NCBI GenBank assembly: GCA_022641965.1
Contig: JALCDX010000004.1
Span: 1-64,000 of the forward strand
Direction: 5' to 3'
DNA from: Lactobacillus sp.
GTDB lineage: Bacteria > Bacillota > Bacilli > Lactobacillales > Lactobacillaceae
Length of the DNA: 64,000 nucleotides
The notes under the pieces are model-generated. The model made no database searches. It was not told the origin of the DNA and saw only the letters and a list, made by a program, of their open reading frames with translations. This document shows positions 16,011 to 25,314 of the stretch, in pieces (position 1 is the first letter of the stretch; each line of letters begins with the position of its first letter). Made by a program: the position numbers and the translations under genes.

Positions 16011-16428
16011 GCTGATCTCCTTTGCTCTTTAAACAATCACACGCAACTTGGTCAGGCGCTGCTGGCAATTTTTTAGCAATTTCTGCCTGCAGAGCTAGCA
16101 AATCCTGCTTTGATATTTCATTATCCTTGATTAGCTGCAAAATCACTTGCCCGCGATGCATTTGACACATACTGCTGAGCTGATCTTCAGCAGCTACGGT
16201 CATGGTGGCTTGCTCGTTTTTCACTGGTTCATAGACCAATTTACGGCCATCACGGTGGGAGCTAATAAAACCTTTTTGCTCTAACCTGCGCAACAAAGTT
16301 TTAATTGTCGAATCAGACCAAGCCGTTTGAGCCTGCGTGTAAGCAATAATTTTATTGGTATGGGCCTGTTTAAGAGTCCAGATAACTCGTAAGGGAACCC
16401 ATTCCGCGGCTGATACAGAATTTTTCAT
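16000..16428 (-). CDS. copY: CopY/TcrY-family copper-responsive repressor
   Basis: BlaI/MecI-type winged helix of 142 residues. The DNA-binding part has AEWVPLRVIWTL and SDSTIKTLLRRLEQKGFI. The C-terminus holds CDC (130-132) and HEC (140-142), so the usual CxC...CxC metal hook is present with His in place of one Cys. The repressor normally leaves its operator when Cu(I) displaces Zn(II). Two cop boxes lie in its own promoter. It is the first gene of copY-cupA-copA. Confidence 0.9.
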   Translation of the reverse strand: MKNSVSAAEWVPLRVIWTLKQAHTNKIIAYTQAQTAWSDSTIKTLLRRLEQKGFISSHRDGRKLVYEPVKNEQATMTVAAEDQLSSMCQMHRGQVILQLIKDNEISKQDLLALQAEIAKKLPAAPDQVACDCLKSKGDQHEC

Positions 16429-16447
16429 TTTTTACCCGCCCTTCGTT

Positions 16448-16457
16448 TACAATTGTA
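16448..16457. promoter_or_regulatory. Cop box 1 (CopY operator)
   Basis: TACAATTGTA is an exact match to the CopY operator consensus TACAnnTGTA. It lies just downstream of the copY -10 element, so bound CopY would block transcription initiation. Confidence 0.88.
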
Positions 16458-16485
16458 ATTATAGCTCTATGTTTACATTTGTCAA
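16458..16485 (-). promoter_or_regulatory. Promoter of the copper operon
   Basis: On the minus strand TTGACA (16480-16485) and TATAAT (16458-16463) are separated by 16 bases. Both hexamers match the vegetative consensus exactly. Cop boxes flank or overlap them on both sides. Confidence 0.9.
16474..16483. promoter_or_regulatory. Cop box 2 (CopY operator, one mismatch)
   Basis: TACATTTGTC matches TACAnnTGTA at all but the last position and overlaps the -35 element. The centres of the two boxes are 26 bases apart. Two operators are usual for cop operons. Confidence 0.75.
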
Positions 16486-16496
16486 TTTAAATGCCA

Positions 16497-16528
16497 CAAA
16501 AAAAGTTTTCTAGTCAAACTAGAAAACT
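16497..16528 (-). terminator. Terminator overlapping the HAD phosphatase stop codon
   Basis: A 10-bp stem (AGTTTTCTAG / CTAGAAAACT) with a five-base loop is followed by seven T on the minus strand. The TAG stop of the phosphatase (16519-16521) is within the first arm. Confidence 0.88.
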
Positions 16529-17328
16529 AATTCTTGCAAGGCATACGCAATCCCATCATGCTCATTAGTACGAGTCACAAAATCAGCCCGCTTTTTTAAC
16601 TCGTCAATGGCGTTGCCCATAGCAACTTTATAAAAGCCAGGTTGCTTGAACATAGATAAGTCATTGCCCTCATTGCCGAAAATCATCACCTGTTCGGGAG
16701 TTAATTGACATTGTTGTGCCAATTTAGCCAGGGCCGCACCTTTAGAGGCATCTCCGTGATTGCATTCGATTAAAAACGAGGCTGTTTTCATCAAATTATG
16801 AGTCTGTTTAAACTCCGGTGAAAAGCTGTTAAGCAGTTCATTAATCGCCGCTGGTTCACCCGTGAAATTAGCTTTATAAAAGTCTATTTCCTCATTAGCA
16901 GCTGTCCATGGCAATTGTTTAATCGGCATCCGATTCAACTTGCTTAAATGCTGCATCCCCCAATCAAGGGTCTGATCAAAAGTAAAATAATGATCTTCAG
17001 CAACAAACAGCAAATGACATTTTGATGTCTGCTGCCAGCGCAAATAAGCGGCCATATCTGCCGGGCCCTGCTGGAATTTGTCCAAACTCTCGCCATTAAC
17101 TCGTTCAACCAGCCCGCCATTTAAAACAACTACCGGCAGTTGTGGATCTTTAAAGCCTAATTGCTCTAAGTATGGCATCACGCCTGATAATGAGCGGCCC
17201 GAGCAAGGGACAATAATTGAACCTTGTTCATGAGCTTTGGTCAAAGCAGCCTTCGTTACAGGTGAGATTTTCTTTTCATCCGTCAGCAAAGTGCCATCTA
17301 AGTCTATTCCAAGCATTTTAATATCCAT
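16519..17328 (-). CDS. Cof-type HAD-superfamily hydrolase (paralogue 1)
   Basis: Protein of 269 residues. The HAD motifs are GIDLDGTLLTD (motif I, Asp10/Asp12), VPCSGRS (motif II), the SKGAALAKLA lysine (motif III) and FGNEGNDLSMF (motif IV), with a C2B cap between motifs II and III as in the Cof subfamily. Such enzymes dephosphorylate sugar phosphates, flavin precursors and similar compounds; the substrate here is unknown. A second, clearly related gene lies immediately upstream at 17370, suggesting tandem duplication. Confidence 0.88.
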   Translation of the reverse strand: MDIKMLGIDLDGTLLTDEKKISPVTKAALTKAHEQGSIIVPCSGRSLSGVMPYLEQLGFKDPQLPVVVLNGGLVERVNGESLDKFQQGPADMAAYLRWQQTSKCHLLFVAEDHYFTFDQTLDWGMQHLSKLNRMPIKQLPWTAANEEIDFYKANFTGEPAAINELLNSFSPEFKQTHNLMKTASFLIECNHGDASKGAALAKLAQQCQLTPEQVMIFGNEGNDLSMFKQPGFYKVAMGNAIDELKKRADFVTRTNEHDGIAYALQELVF

Positions 17329-17340
17329 AGTTTGCTCCCT

Positions 17341-17367
17341 AAAAAAAGCGTCTCTATCAGCCGCTTT
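17341..17367 (-). terminator. Weak terminator between the two HAD genes
   Basis: A stem of AAAGCG / CGCTTT with inner GCT/AG pairs is followed by seven T on the minus strand. It sits in the 41-base gap between the two HAD phosphatase genes, so it may reduce expression of the second. Confidence 0.5.
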
Positions 17368-17369
17368 AG

Positions 17370-18182
17370 TTAATTCAAGACAAATTTATTAAGGGCAATA
17401 GCCACTCCATCATGATTATTATCTTGAGTGACATAATTGGCACGCATGCGCACCGGTTCAATGCCATTTTTCATCGCTACTTTGAAGAACTTAGGGTTTT
17501 TAAACATTGACAGGTCGTTGCCCTGATCGCCAAAAATAATTACTTCAGATTGGTCAAAACCAAGTTTCTCCGCTAATTTTTTAACAGCTGCCCCTTTAGA
17601 CGCTTTTTTTGAGGTGACTGCTAATGTATAAGCATTTGATTGAACAACCGAGTAATCTTGCGTGAACCAAGCTGGCAAGTTCTTTTTAAAAGCAACAATT
17701 TGTTCAGCCGTGCCTGTAAATTCTGATTTCAAGAAATGGAAAGCCGGCGTAAAGTCAGCTCGATCTTTAATTAAAATCGGCATTCTAGTTAATTCAGAAT
17801 TACGTGCCATTTGCAGCGATAATTCTCGATCCATGGTCAAGAAATTGGTCAGAGTTTCAAAGTGACAGTGAATATCATTATTAGCCCAAAACTGCGCGAA
17901 CTTTTCGAAATCATGGTAATCCAAACCTTCTGTCGCCAAAATACCGCCATCTAGGTCCTGAATCAAGCCGCCATTATACAAAATGGCATACTGTTGGTTG
18001 CCATCAAGGTAAAGCTGTTTTAAAAAAGGTCTAATCCCAGATAAAGGCCGGCTCGAAGTCAAAACAACCTTAATTCCCAAGTTTTTAGCTGTTTGCAAAG
18101 CTGCAACCGACGCAGGCATAATCTGCTTTTTGGAATCAAGCAAGGTACCATCTAGGTCAGTCGCAATCATTTTAAAAGTCAT
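17370..18182 (-). CDS. Cof-type HAD-superfamily hydrolase (paralogue 2)
   Basis: Protein of 270 residues with the same arrangement as its neighbour: ATDLDGTLLDS (motif I), LTSSRPLSG (motif II), SKGAAVKKLA (motif III) and FGDQGNDLSMF (motif IV). Both proteins share the C-terminal pattern GNDLSMF..P.F.KVAM.N.I and NHDG.A.AL, so they are paralogues. It begins 19 bases after glmS ends with no terminator between, so it may be transcribed from the glmS promoter. Substrate unknown. Confidence 0.88.
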   Translation of the reverse strand: MTFKMIATDLDGTLLDSKKQIMPASVAALQTAKNLGIKVVLTSSRPLSGIRPFLKQLYLDGNQQYAILYNGGLIQDLDGGILATEGLDYHDFEKFAQFWANNDIHCHFETLTNFLTMDRELSLQMARNSELTRMPILIKDRADFTPAFHFLKSEFTGTAEQIVAFKKNLPAWFTQDYSVVQSNAYTLAVTSKKASKGAAVKKLAEKLGFDQSEVIIFGDQGNDLSMFKNPKFFKVAMKNGIEPVRMRANYVTQDNNHDGVAIALNKFVLN

Positions 18183-18201
18183 GACTGGTCCTCAATCTCG
18201 T

Positions 18202-20010
18202 CTATTCAACCGTAACGCTCTTAGCTAAATTGCGTGGTTTATCAACATCCAAGCCTTTATTCTTAGAAGCGTAGTAAGCTAACAGCTGAGCTGGAATGAC
18301 TGAGACTAATGGTGACAAGTAGTATTCAATATCAGGTAGCACTACGTCGTCGCCTGCTTTAGCAAACTGCTTAGCAGCAAAAACAATCACGTTGGCGCCA
18401 CGAGATTGCACTTCGCGAATATTGCCACGCGTTAAGTCAGCAGTAGCTGGATCATCAATTAAGGCAATTACTGGCGTACCTTTTTCAATTAAAGCAATCG
18501 TACCATGTTTTAATTCAGCAGCAGCAAAGCCTTCTGTCTGAATATAGGAAACTTCTTTCAGCTTTAAAGCCCCTTCTAAGGCAACAGCGTAATCGACTCC
18601 GCGGCCAATGTAGAAGGCATTTGGAGTTTGAGCTAAATACTTTTTAGCTAAAGCATCCAGTTTTTCCTTGCCATCAACTAATTGCTGCATTCCTTCAGCA
18701 GCCAAACCTAATTGCCGTTTCAAGTCAAAGTCCTTAGCGGCCGGCAAGCCTAACTTTTCACCAACTGCTTTCGCCAAAATCGCTTGCACAGCAATTTGAG
18801 CCGTATAAGCCTTAGTAGACGCAACCGCAATTTCAGGACCAGCCTTTAGCAGCATGGTATAAGTTGCTTCACGAAACAGCGTTGATCCTTCAACGTTAGT
18901 AATAGTCAAGCTAGGCAATTTACGCTCATTAACTTGCGTTAAAACCACCCGTGAGTCAGCAGTTTCCCCTGATTGCGTTAAGAAAATAAAGAATGGGTGT
19001 TTGCTCAAACGTGGGAAGTGATAGCCAAATTCAGAAGCCAAACCAACTTCAACCGGAATTTCGGTGTATTTTTCAAGCAGGTTCTTGCCGACTAAACCAG
19101 CATGGTAGCTAGTTCCAGCTGCCAAAATGTAAATTCGGTCTGACTTAGCAACCGCATCAACAATAGTTGGATCAACTTGCACGTCATCGCCCGCAAAATA
19201 ATCTTGAGCTAAGCGGCGCATAACAGCTGGCTGTTCATCAATTTCCTTGAGCATGTAAAACTCATAAGTTCCCTTGGAAGCGGCATTAGGGTCAATATCT
19301 AGTTTGCAGGCTGGCCGGTCAACTGCCTTGCCTTGCAAATCTTCGATCACAATTTTGTCTTTGGTAACGTCAGCCACGTCCCCATCATGCAAATCAATAA
19401 AGGTCTTGGTCTGATCCAGCACGGAAATTGCGTCTGAAGCGATAATATTAAAACCATCGCCCACGCCCAGCATCATTGGACTCTTATTCTTAGCAATAAA
19501 AATATGATCTGGCTGAGTGTTGTCAACTAGCAAGAAAGCGTATGAGCCTTCGACCAAATTCAAAACTTTCTTGAAAGCAGTGAAAGCATCTAAGTTGTCT
19601 TCACGCGCGAATTTATCAACCAGCTGCACAATCACTTCAGTATCAGTATCAGAATGAAAGGCGACATCCGCTAAATATTTTTCTTTTAAACTAGCATAGT
19701 TTTCAATGACGCCATTATGCACTAAATAAAAGCGATTATCACTAGAGTATTGCGGGTGAGCATTAGCCACTGTTGGCTTGCCATGCGTAGCCCAGCGAGT
19801 ATGGGCAATCCCAACTACTCCCTGCTCATCAGGCGTCAATTTTGCTTCCAGATTTTTGATTCGGCCAACTGCCTTGGTTAGATATTCATGTCCCTGCAGG
19901 TCGTTTAGATAAATACCAGCTGAATCGTAGCCTCGGTATTCAAGGTTTTTTAGACCATTCAGCAATACGTCACGCGCCGGTTTGCCTACAACGCCAACAA
20001 TCCCACACAT
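18202..20010 (-). CDS. glmS: Glutamine--fructose-6-phosphate aminotransferase (isomerising)
   Basis: Makes glucosamine-6-phosphate from fructose-6-phosphate and glutamine, the first step to UDP-GlcNAc for the cell wall. The 602-residue protein starts MCGIVGVVG with the catalytic Cys exposed after Met removal, has the glutaminase motifs RWATHGKP and HNGVIENY, then two SIS domains (LAAGTSYHAG, QSGETADS, STKAYTAQ) and the C-terminal PRNLAKSVTVE. Its upstream region carries a clear promoter but no glmS ribozyme that I can recognise. It follows glmM. Confidence 0.97.
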   Translation of the reverse strand: MCGIVGVVGKPARDVLLNGLKNLEYRGYDSAGIYLNDLQGHEYLTKAVGRIKNLEAKLTPDEQGVVGIAHTRWATHGKPTVANAHPQYSSDNRFYLVHNGVIENYASLKEKYLADVAFHSDTDTEVIVQLVDKFAREDNLDAFTAFKKVLNLVEGSYAFLLVDNTQPDHIFIAKNKSPMMLGVGDGFNIIASDAISVLDQTKTFIDLHDGDVADVTKDKIVIEDLQGKAVDRPACKLDIDPNAASKGTYEFYMLKEIDEQPAVMRRLAQDYFAGDDVQVDPTIVDAVAKSDRIYILAAGTSYHAGLVGKNLLEKYTEIPVEVGLASEFGYHFPRLSKHPFFIFLTQSGETADSRVVLTQVNERKLPSLTITNVEGSTLFREATYTMLLKAGPEIAVASTKAYTAQIAVQAILAKAVGEKLGLPAAKDFDLKRQLGLAAEGMQQLVDGKEKLDALAKKYLAQTPNAFYIGRGVDYAVALEGALKLKEVSYIQTEGFAAAELKHGTIALIEKGTPVIALIDDPATADLTRGNIREVQSRGANVIVFAAKQFAKAGDDVVLPDIEYYLSPLVSVIPAQLLAYYASKNKGLDVDKPRNLAKSVTVE

Positions 20011-20041
20011 ATGTTAATCTCCTTTAATTCTAAGTTAAGAA

Positions 20042-20164
20042 AATTGGTCTAGTTCAATCAACAAGCAGATGCTAGCTGTACTGGCCAATTAACAAGCCTA
20101 ATAATAGCGATTTTAGCAGATTGGGTCAAGCAATATTGTCTCGCTCAATCTGCAATTGGTCTAG
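20042..20164. repeat. Direct and inverted repeats around the glmS promoter
   Basis: AATTGGTCTAG occurs at 20042-20052 and again, identical, at 20154-20164. Between them GCAGATTG (20116-20123) and CAATCTGC (20146-20153) form a perfect 8-bp inverted repeat that brackets the -35 of the glmS promoter. These could be binding sites for an unknown regulator. Confidence 0.6.
20101..20129 (-). promoter_or_regulatory. glmS promoter
   Basis: On the minus strand TTGACC (20124-20129) and TATTAT (20101-20106) are 17 bases apart. The leader to the glmS ATG is about 85 bases, and AAAGGAG precedes the start. Confidence 0.8.
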
Positions 20165-20195
20165 CAAAAAAGCTCGCCACTCGCGAGCCTTTTTT
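20165..20195 (-). terminator. glmM terminator
   Basis: The stem GCTCGC / GCGAGC has a five-base loop and runs of A and T on both sides, so it could act in either direction. It separates glmM from the glmS promoter. Confidence 0.85.
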
Positions 20196-20221
20196 AAACG
20201 TTTATCGTTTAAGCCGAGATC

Positions 20222-21580
20222 CTAATTAGTACCCATTTCTTCACGAACTACATCTGCAATCTGTTCAGTATAACGATCGACTGATTCTTGATCTGGGCCT
20301 TCAGTCATAACCCGCAGCAAGGATTGAGTACCGGATGGGCGAACCAAGACACGGCCATTGTCGCCCAGTTCTTTTTCAACTGTGTCAATGGCTTTTTGAA
20401 TGTGCTCATTTTCTTTCCAAGTTTCCTTGTTAACAACAGGCACATTGATCAGTCTTTGTGGGTATTCTTTAAAATCTTTCAACAATTCTGACAAAGACTT
20501 GCCGGTTTTCTTCATGACATAGAGCAAGTGCAAACCAGTCAGCATGCCATCCCCAGTAATGTGGTAATCGAACATAATCACGTGACCTGACTGCTCACCG
20601 CCTAAGTTGTAGCCGTCCTTAATCATTTCTTCTGAAACGTAACGGTCGCCAACTTTCGTGCGTACATTCTTTAAGCCTTTAGCTTCCAGGGCTTTCTTCA
20701 AGCCAAAATTGCTCATGACCGTAGTAACAATGGTGTCTTTCTTCAAACGGCCATTTTCCGCCATAAAGGTGCCCAAAACGTACATAATTTGGTCGCCATC
20801 GACAACGTTGCCCTTTTCATCTACCGCGATGCAACGATCTGCATCCCCGTCAAACGCCAAACCCAATTGGGCTCCTTGAGCTACTACTTCTTTTTGCAAT
20901 TTTTCAGGGTGCGTGGAGCCAGCGTGATCATTAATGTTTAAACCGTTGGCGTCGGTGTCAATGGTGGTAAAGTCTGCATTCATGTCCGCAAACAGGCGTG
21001 AAATCAGTTTGGCTGAAGCACCATAGCCACCATCAACAACTACTTTAATCCCATCCAATTCTTCTGGAATTGTTTGTTCAATGAATTGCAGATACTTAGA
21101 AGATGCCTCTGGGAATTCTTCAACGACGCCCAGGCCCTTTGATGATGGACGTGGAAGCTTATCTTCTGGTGCATCAATCAGTTTCTCAATTTCTTCTTCA
21201 GTTTCATCAGACAACTTGTAACCATCGCTGCCGAAAAATTTGATTCCGTTATCATCAACTGGGTTATGAGAAGCTGAAACTTGGATACCCGCATCAACTC
21301 CTTGAGCGCGAATCAGGTAAGAAACGCCAGGAGTTGTAATGACACCCAAATTCAAGACCTCAATTCCGACTGACAATAAGCCTGAAATTAAAGCATATTG
21401 CAGCATTTGTCCTGAAATACGCGGGTCACGTCCAACCAGAACTTTAGCCGGTTCCGTTTTATCTTCTTTGTGTTGAGTTAAGACATAACCGCCGCAGCGT
21501 CCTAACTTAAAGGCCATTTCTGGAGTCAAGCCTTCATTGGCAATGCCGCGAACACCATCAGTTCCAAAATACTTCAACAT
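20222..21580 (-). CDS. glmM: Phosphoglucosamine mutase
   Basis: Converts glucosamine-6-phosphate to glucosamine-1-phosphate. The 452-residue protein has [11 protein letters not shown] at the start, the phosphoserine loop [16 protein letters not shown], the metal loop [10 protein letters not shown], the sugar loop GGEQSGH and the phosphate loop [12 protein letters not shown]. It is the last gene of the cdaA-cdaR-glmM group, which is conserved in Firmicutes; CdaA and GlmM are known to interact physically. GAGGAGAGG lies upstream of the ATG. Confidence 0.97.
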   Translation of the reverse strand: MLKYFGTDGVRGIANEGLTPEMAFKLGRCGGYVLTQHKEDKTEPAKVLVGRDPRISGQMLQYALISGLLSVGIEVLNLGVITTPGVSYLIRAQGVDAGIQVSASHNPVDDNGIKFFGSDGYKLSDETEEEIEKLIDAPEDKLPRPSSKGLGVVEEFPEASSKYLQFIEQTIPEELDGIKVVVDGGYGASAKLISRLFADMNADFTTIDTDANGLNINDHAGSTHPEKLQKEVVAQGAQLGLAFDGDADRCIAVDEKGNVVDGDQIMYVLGTFMAENGRLKKDTIVTTVMSNFGLKKALEAKGLKNVRTKVGDRYVSEEMIKDGYNLGGEQSGHVIMFDYHITGDGMLTGLHLLYVMKKTGKSLSELLKDFKEYPQRLINVPVVNKETWKENEHIQKAIDTVEKELGDNGRVLVRPSGTQSLLRVMTEGPDQESVDRYTEQIADVVREEMGTN

Positions 21581-21623
21581 TATTAAAACAACCTCTCCTC
21601 GGAAATTTTTATTATTTGCTTGT

Positions 21624-22592
21624 TTATTCGTCTTTAGCCGGTGAAGCCCCGACTTTTATCTTAACTTTGATTGTCGCAGGCTTAGCCTTGACAACTCCCT
21701 TAGGCAGCTGCACGCGTGCCTGGCGAGTTGTATTATTCTTCACGCCTGATAAATTAACATCAACCGGAATCTGTGACAAATGCGACAAAACTTTTTTAGA
21801 GCCATAAATCGTCACATAATTGCGACTGGCAGTGACTGAATAAATCTTGCCACTGGCTTCATTGCGCGTATTCAACTTAATTTTAACCTTCTTGGATGAA
21901 AGCTCGACTGGAATACGGATTGAAGAAGTAGCGGGATCTATTACTACGTTTAGTTGATGGCCTTTTTTATCCTCAGCCACTAAAATCACTTGCTGTTCAA
22001 CAGTCTTGTCGACGCCCTTAGCAAGGGAAACTTTGGCGACAACTCGATTAAGTTGATTAATCTCACTACCTGAACCAGTAACGCTGACTATGCGTGGATC
22101 GCTGGTCGCCGTGCCAAAATGATAGCCTGTTGCCACAGTATTCTTATTATACTCTATTTGCACTGGCAAAGAGCGCGATTTTTTCTTTTGAATATTGACA
22201 GTCACGGATGACGGCTGCAAAGAATATGATATTTGCTTGCTTAAGCCACTAACTTTTAGGCTCACCCGATGTTTGCCAACGCTGAGCTTGGTTAAATCAA
22301 TAAATACCCGAAAATTCTGGGTATTAACCGTCGAAGTCACCAAGGCGCTCGGCCCAGACAAATGAATACGGACTTTCTCAGGATAGCCAACCACGTAGTA
22401 TTTATCAGTATCAACCGAAACTTGCAAAGGTACTTTCATGCTTTGCTCTTTGGTCGCTGTTTGCGTTGTTTGTGAGCGTTGACCTTGCGTCACAAAGCCA
22501 ACTCTAGTTGACCTGGTATAAATAGACAGCAAAATTGCACATAACAAGGCTAATAAGCTGTAGAACAAGTTGCTATTGAAAAACTTTTTCAT
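21624..22592 (-). CDS. cdaR: CdaR (YbbR-domain) regulator of diadenylate cyclase
   Basis: Protein of 322 residues: one N-terminal membrane helix (about 8-25) followed by an extracytoplasmic region with about three YbbR-like beta repeats (for example [31 protein letters not shown]). It overlaps cdaA by 4 bases (ATGA), the classical arrangement. CdaR modulates the cyclase activity of CdaA at the membrane. The C-terminus [12 protein letters not shown] is short and charged. Confidence 0.9.
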   Translation of the reverse strand: MKKFFNSNLFYSLLALLCAILLSIYTRSTRVGFVTQGQRSQTTQTATKEQSMKVPLQVSVDTDKYYVVGYPEKVRIHLSGPSALVTSTVNTQNFRVFIDLTKLSVGKHRVSLKVSGLSKQISYSLQPSSVTVNIQKKKSRSLPVQIEYNKNTVATGYHFGTATSDPRIVSVTGSGSEINQLNRVVAKVSLAKGVDKTVEQQVILVAEDKKGHQLNVVIDPATSSIRIPVELSSKKVKIKLNTRNEASGKIYSVTASRNYVTIYGSKKVLSHLSQIPVDVNLSGVKNNTTRQARVQLPKGVVKAKPATIKVKIKVGASPAKDE

Positions 22593-23428
22593 TTTTCAGC
22601 ACCCCATTTCCAGATGCTGCGCAATCTTGCTTGCCAGCTGCGCCGCTGTTTCTTTTTCGGTTCAACAAATTGTGCACGCAAAAATTTCAGGTATTCATCT
22701 CTGCTTAATTCCAGCATCAACCGGCTGTTGCTGGTAATTGTCACGCCGCCAGTCTCTTCAGACACAACAATCGTAATCGCATCGGTAACTTCTGAAATTC
22801 CCACGGCTGCCCGGTGACGAGTACCTAGTTTTTTAGGAATAGTATTGCTGTCCGACAAAGGCAGGTAGGCAGCTGCCACGGCAATCCGGCCATTACGAAT
22901 TATGACGGCTCCGTCATGCAATGGAGTATTCGGAATAAAAATGTTGATCAACAGCTCGCCGGTGACGTCTGCATCTAATTTAATCCCAGTTTCAACATAA
23001 TCTTCCAATCCGGTATGCTGCTGAATCGTAATCAAAGCACCAATCCGGCGCTTGGACATATATTGAATCGCTTTATCCAGCTCTTTAACGAATTTTTCAG
23101 AGCTTTCTACCGCGTTATCGGCATTCGAGCCTGACAAAAATGGGGATCTTCCCAAGCGTTCAAGACCGCGTCTGATTTCGGGCTGGAAGATAACAATGAC
23201 CCCAATTACTGCCCAAGACAGCACTTGATCAACCAAATAAGTCAGGGTCTTCATCCCTAAAAAGCCAGCAATCAAACGAACAACAATAATGAAGCCAATA
23301 CCCTTGGCAAGTTGGACTGCTTTGGTGCCTTTGATCAGCAGAATCAGTTCATAAATAACATACCAGACGATTAAAATGTCTAGTAAAGCTATGCAATTTT
23401 GATAGGTAAACAAGTTGTTTAGATTCAT
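22589..23428 (-). CDS. cdaA: Membrane diadenylate cyclase CdaA
   Basis: Makes cyclic di-AMP from two ATP. The 279-residue protein has three N-terminal membrane helices (about 12-32, 40-58, 68-82) and a DisA_N-type catalytic domain with HDGAVII (DGA at 172-174) and GTRHRAAVG (RHR at 204-206), the two essential motifs, then SEETGGVTI. It is followed by cdaR and glmM. In lactobacilli c-di-AMP controls potassium and osmolyte transport and wall homeostasis. The C-terminal tail is basic. Confidence 0.96.
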   Translation of the reverse strand: MNLNNLFTYQNCIALLDILIVWYVIYELILLIKGTKAVQLAKGIGFIIVVRLIAGFLGMKTLTYLVDQVLSWAVIGVIVIFQPEIRRGLERLGRSPFLSGSNADNAVESSEKFVKELDKAIQYMSKRRIGALITIQQHTGLEDYVETGIKLDADVTGELLINIFIPNTPLHDGAVIIRNGRIAVAAAYLPLSDSNTIPKKLGTRHRAAVGISEVTDAITIVVSEETGGVTITSNSRLMLELSRDEYLKFLRAQFVEPKKKQRRSWQARLRSIWKWGAEK

Positions 23429-23461
23429 GGCACCCTCCTCGTTTTTTATTATACAAAATTA

Positions 23462-24529
23462 TTAATGACTGCTCATCTTAAAATTAAGAAACAGGTCATT
23501 GTATTCTTGCAATTTGCTTGGCTGCAAATCACGATAAACAGTCAAATGCCGCAAATTAGTCTGATATAGTTGCGGCTCTAATTGATGACGCTTGCTAAGT
23601 AATTGTTTTGCCCGCCAATTTGGCGTTGCATACCCGATATAGGCGGCGTTGCGAGCCGCGTTATCAGGTTGCAGCATAAAATTGATAAAAGCATAAGCAG
23701 CCTGTACATGCCGAGCATTTTTAGGAATGACTAAATTGTCAAACCAAAGATTTGAGCCTTCAGCTGGAACAAAATAGCGCAAATGATGATTATTCTGCAT
23801 CATTTGTGCAGCTTCGCCTGACCAAGTGACGCCGAGGGCAGCATCGCCTTGCTCCAAATACATGCGCATTTCATCGCCTACAATTGCTTTGACATTAGGG
23901 GATAAAGCCACTAATTTTGCTTCGGCTAGTTTCAGATCAACTGACGAAGTGGCATTCATCGATTTTCCTTCCGAAATCAGTACCATGCCCATGATATCCC
24001 GGGCCGAGTCAACCAGCAAAATCTGCTTGCGATAGCGCCGCTGCCACAAATCGTTCCAACTTTTTAACGTCTCCGGCTGGATTTTTTTATCGTTATACAC
24101 AATGCCCAGCGTCCCCCAGAAATAAGGGACTGAGTAGCGATTGTCAGGATCAAAGCTGCGATTTAGACATTGCTTATCCAAATATTTCCAATTTGACAAG
24201 CGTTTCTTATTTAACGGCTGCAGCAAGTGCTCCCGCCGCATTTTGGCAATAGTATAATCCGACGGCACTGCTAAATCGTAAGAAGTACCACCTTGTCTAA
24301 TTTTTGTCAGCATGGATTCATTCGAATCAAAGGTTTCATAGACAACATGATAACCAGTTTGCCGCTCGAATTTTTTAATAAGAGCTGGATCAAGATATGC
24401 TCCCCAATTGTACAGCACCAATGTCTTTTTGCTATTGACCGTCTGTTTTGGGGTTAAGGCTTTGACGCCGGCATAAAGAAAACCAGACAGAAGCAATAAA
24501 CTGGCAACTAACCCCAAGAGTTTTTTCAT
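23462..24529 (-). CDS. potD: Spermidine/putrescine ABC transporter substrate-binding protein
   Basis: Protein of 355 residues with an N-terminal hydrophobic signal (about 4-24) and no lipobox Cys, so probably membrane-tethered by an uncleaved helix. The solute-binding fold shows LVLYNWGAYLDPALI, FDSNESMLTKI, YDLAVPSDY and GVTWSGEA, as in PotD. It overlaps potC by 4 bases. Last gene of potABCD, 33 bases upstream of cdaA, as in many lactobacilli. Confidence 0.93.
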   Translation of the reverse strand: MKKLLGLVASLLLLSGFLYAGVKALTPKQTVNSKKTLVLYNWGAYLDPALIKKFERQTGYHVVYETFDSNESMLTKIRQGGTSYDLAVPSDYTIAKMRREHLLQPLNKKRLSNWKYLDKQCLNRSFDPDNRYSVPYFWGTLGIVYNDKKIQPETLKSWNDLWQRRYRKQILLVDSARDIMGMVLISEGKSMNATSSVDLKLAEAKLVALSPNVKAIVGDEMRMYLEQGDAALGVTWSGEAAQMMQNNHHLRYFVPAEGSNLWFDNLVIPKNARHVQAAYAFINFMLQPDNAARNAAYIGYATPNWRAKQLLSKRHQLEPQLYQTNLRHLTVYRDLQPSKLQEYNDLFLNFKMSSH

Positions 24530-25314
24530 GATCGTGCCCCCAGAGCTAATTCATGCTGCCGAGTTAAAAACAAATATCCACCTGCTAGCAGCATAACTAC
24601 CAGGAGCATTACAGTGCTAAGAGCATTGATTTCCAAATTAATGCCTTGCCGGGCTCTGGAATAAATTTCAACAGAGAGCGTCTTAAAGCCATTGCCAGTT
24701 ACAAAGAAGGTCACGGCGAAATCATCGAGCGAATAAGTCAAGGCCATAAATAAGCCTGACAAAATGCCAGGCATGATTTCTGGCAACACAATTTGATTAA
24801 AGATCACGCCTCGGCCAGCGCCCAAATCCTGAGCAGCATCAATTAAGGTCAAATCTAAATCTTGCAGCCTGGGTAAAACCATCAATACCACAATTGGAAT
24901 TGAAAAAGCAATATGGCTTAACAAAACGGAAAAAAATCCCAAGCCGATGCCCAAGGCAGTAAAGCAAATCAAGAAACTAGCGCCAATAATGACATCCGGT
25001 GCCACCATCAAGACATTATTTAGTACCAGCATAGTTTTGCGCCGATAGCCACGCAGACGGAAAATCCCCCACGCTCCACAGGTACCAATCGCTGTGGCAA
25101 TTAAACTGGATAAAATTGCTAAAATGATCGTTTGCAAAAAAATAGCCAACAATTCTTTATCGGACCATAAAACTTGATAATGCACCCAGGAAAAATGCTG
25201 AAAGCGAACCATATCTTTTCCGCTTGAAAAAGAAAAATAAGCCAAATAAACAATTGGCAAATAAAGCAAAACAAAAGCCAAAATTAAATATAATGCTCTT
25301 CCAATTCTTTTCAT
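24526..25314 (-). CDS. potC: Spermidine/putrescine ABC transporter permease PotC
   Basis: Permease of 262 residues from the ATG at 25314, which overlaps the potB stop as ATGA; a longer frame to 25401 lies inside potB. Six hydrophobic segments and the cytoplasmic coupling motif DAAQDLGAGRGVIFNQIVLPEIMP (EAA loop) are seen. It pairs with PotB to form the channel energised by PotA. The start [21 protein letters not shown] is typical of PotC. Confidence 0.93.
   Translation of the reverse strand: MKRIGRALYLILAFVLLYLPIVYLAYFSFSSGKDMVRFQHFSWVHYQVLWSDKELLAIFLQTIILAILSSLIATAIGTCGAWGIFRLRGYRRKTMLVLNNVLMVAPDVIIGASFLICFTALGIGLGFFSVLLSHIAFSIPIVVLMVLPRLQDLDLTLIDAAQDLGAGRGVIFNQIVLPEIMPGILSGLFMALTYSLDDFAVTFFVTGNGFKTLSVEIYSRARQGINLEINALSTVMLLVVMLLAGGYLFLTRQHELALGARS

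Noticed and set aside
20011..20221. A glmS ribozyme in the 211-base gap upstream of glmS
   Set aside because: I do not see the conserved ribozyme core or enough space around the promoter; the leader after the predicted start is only about 85 bases.
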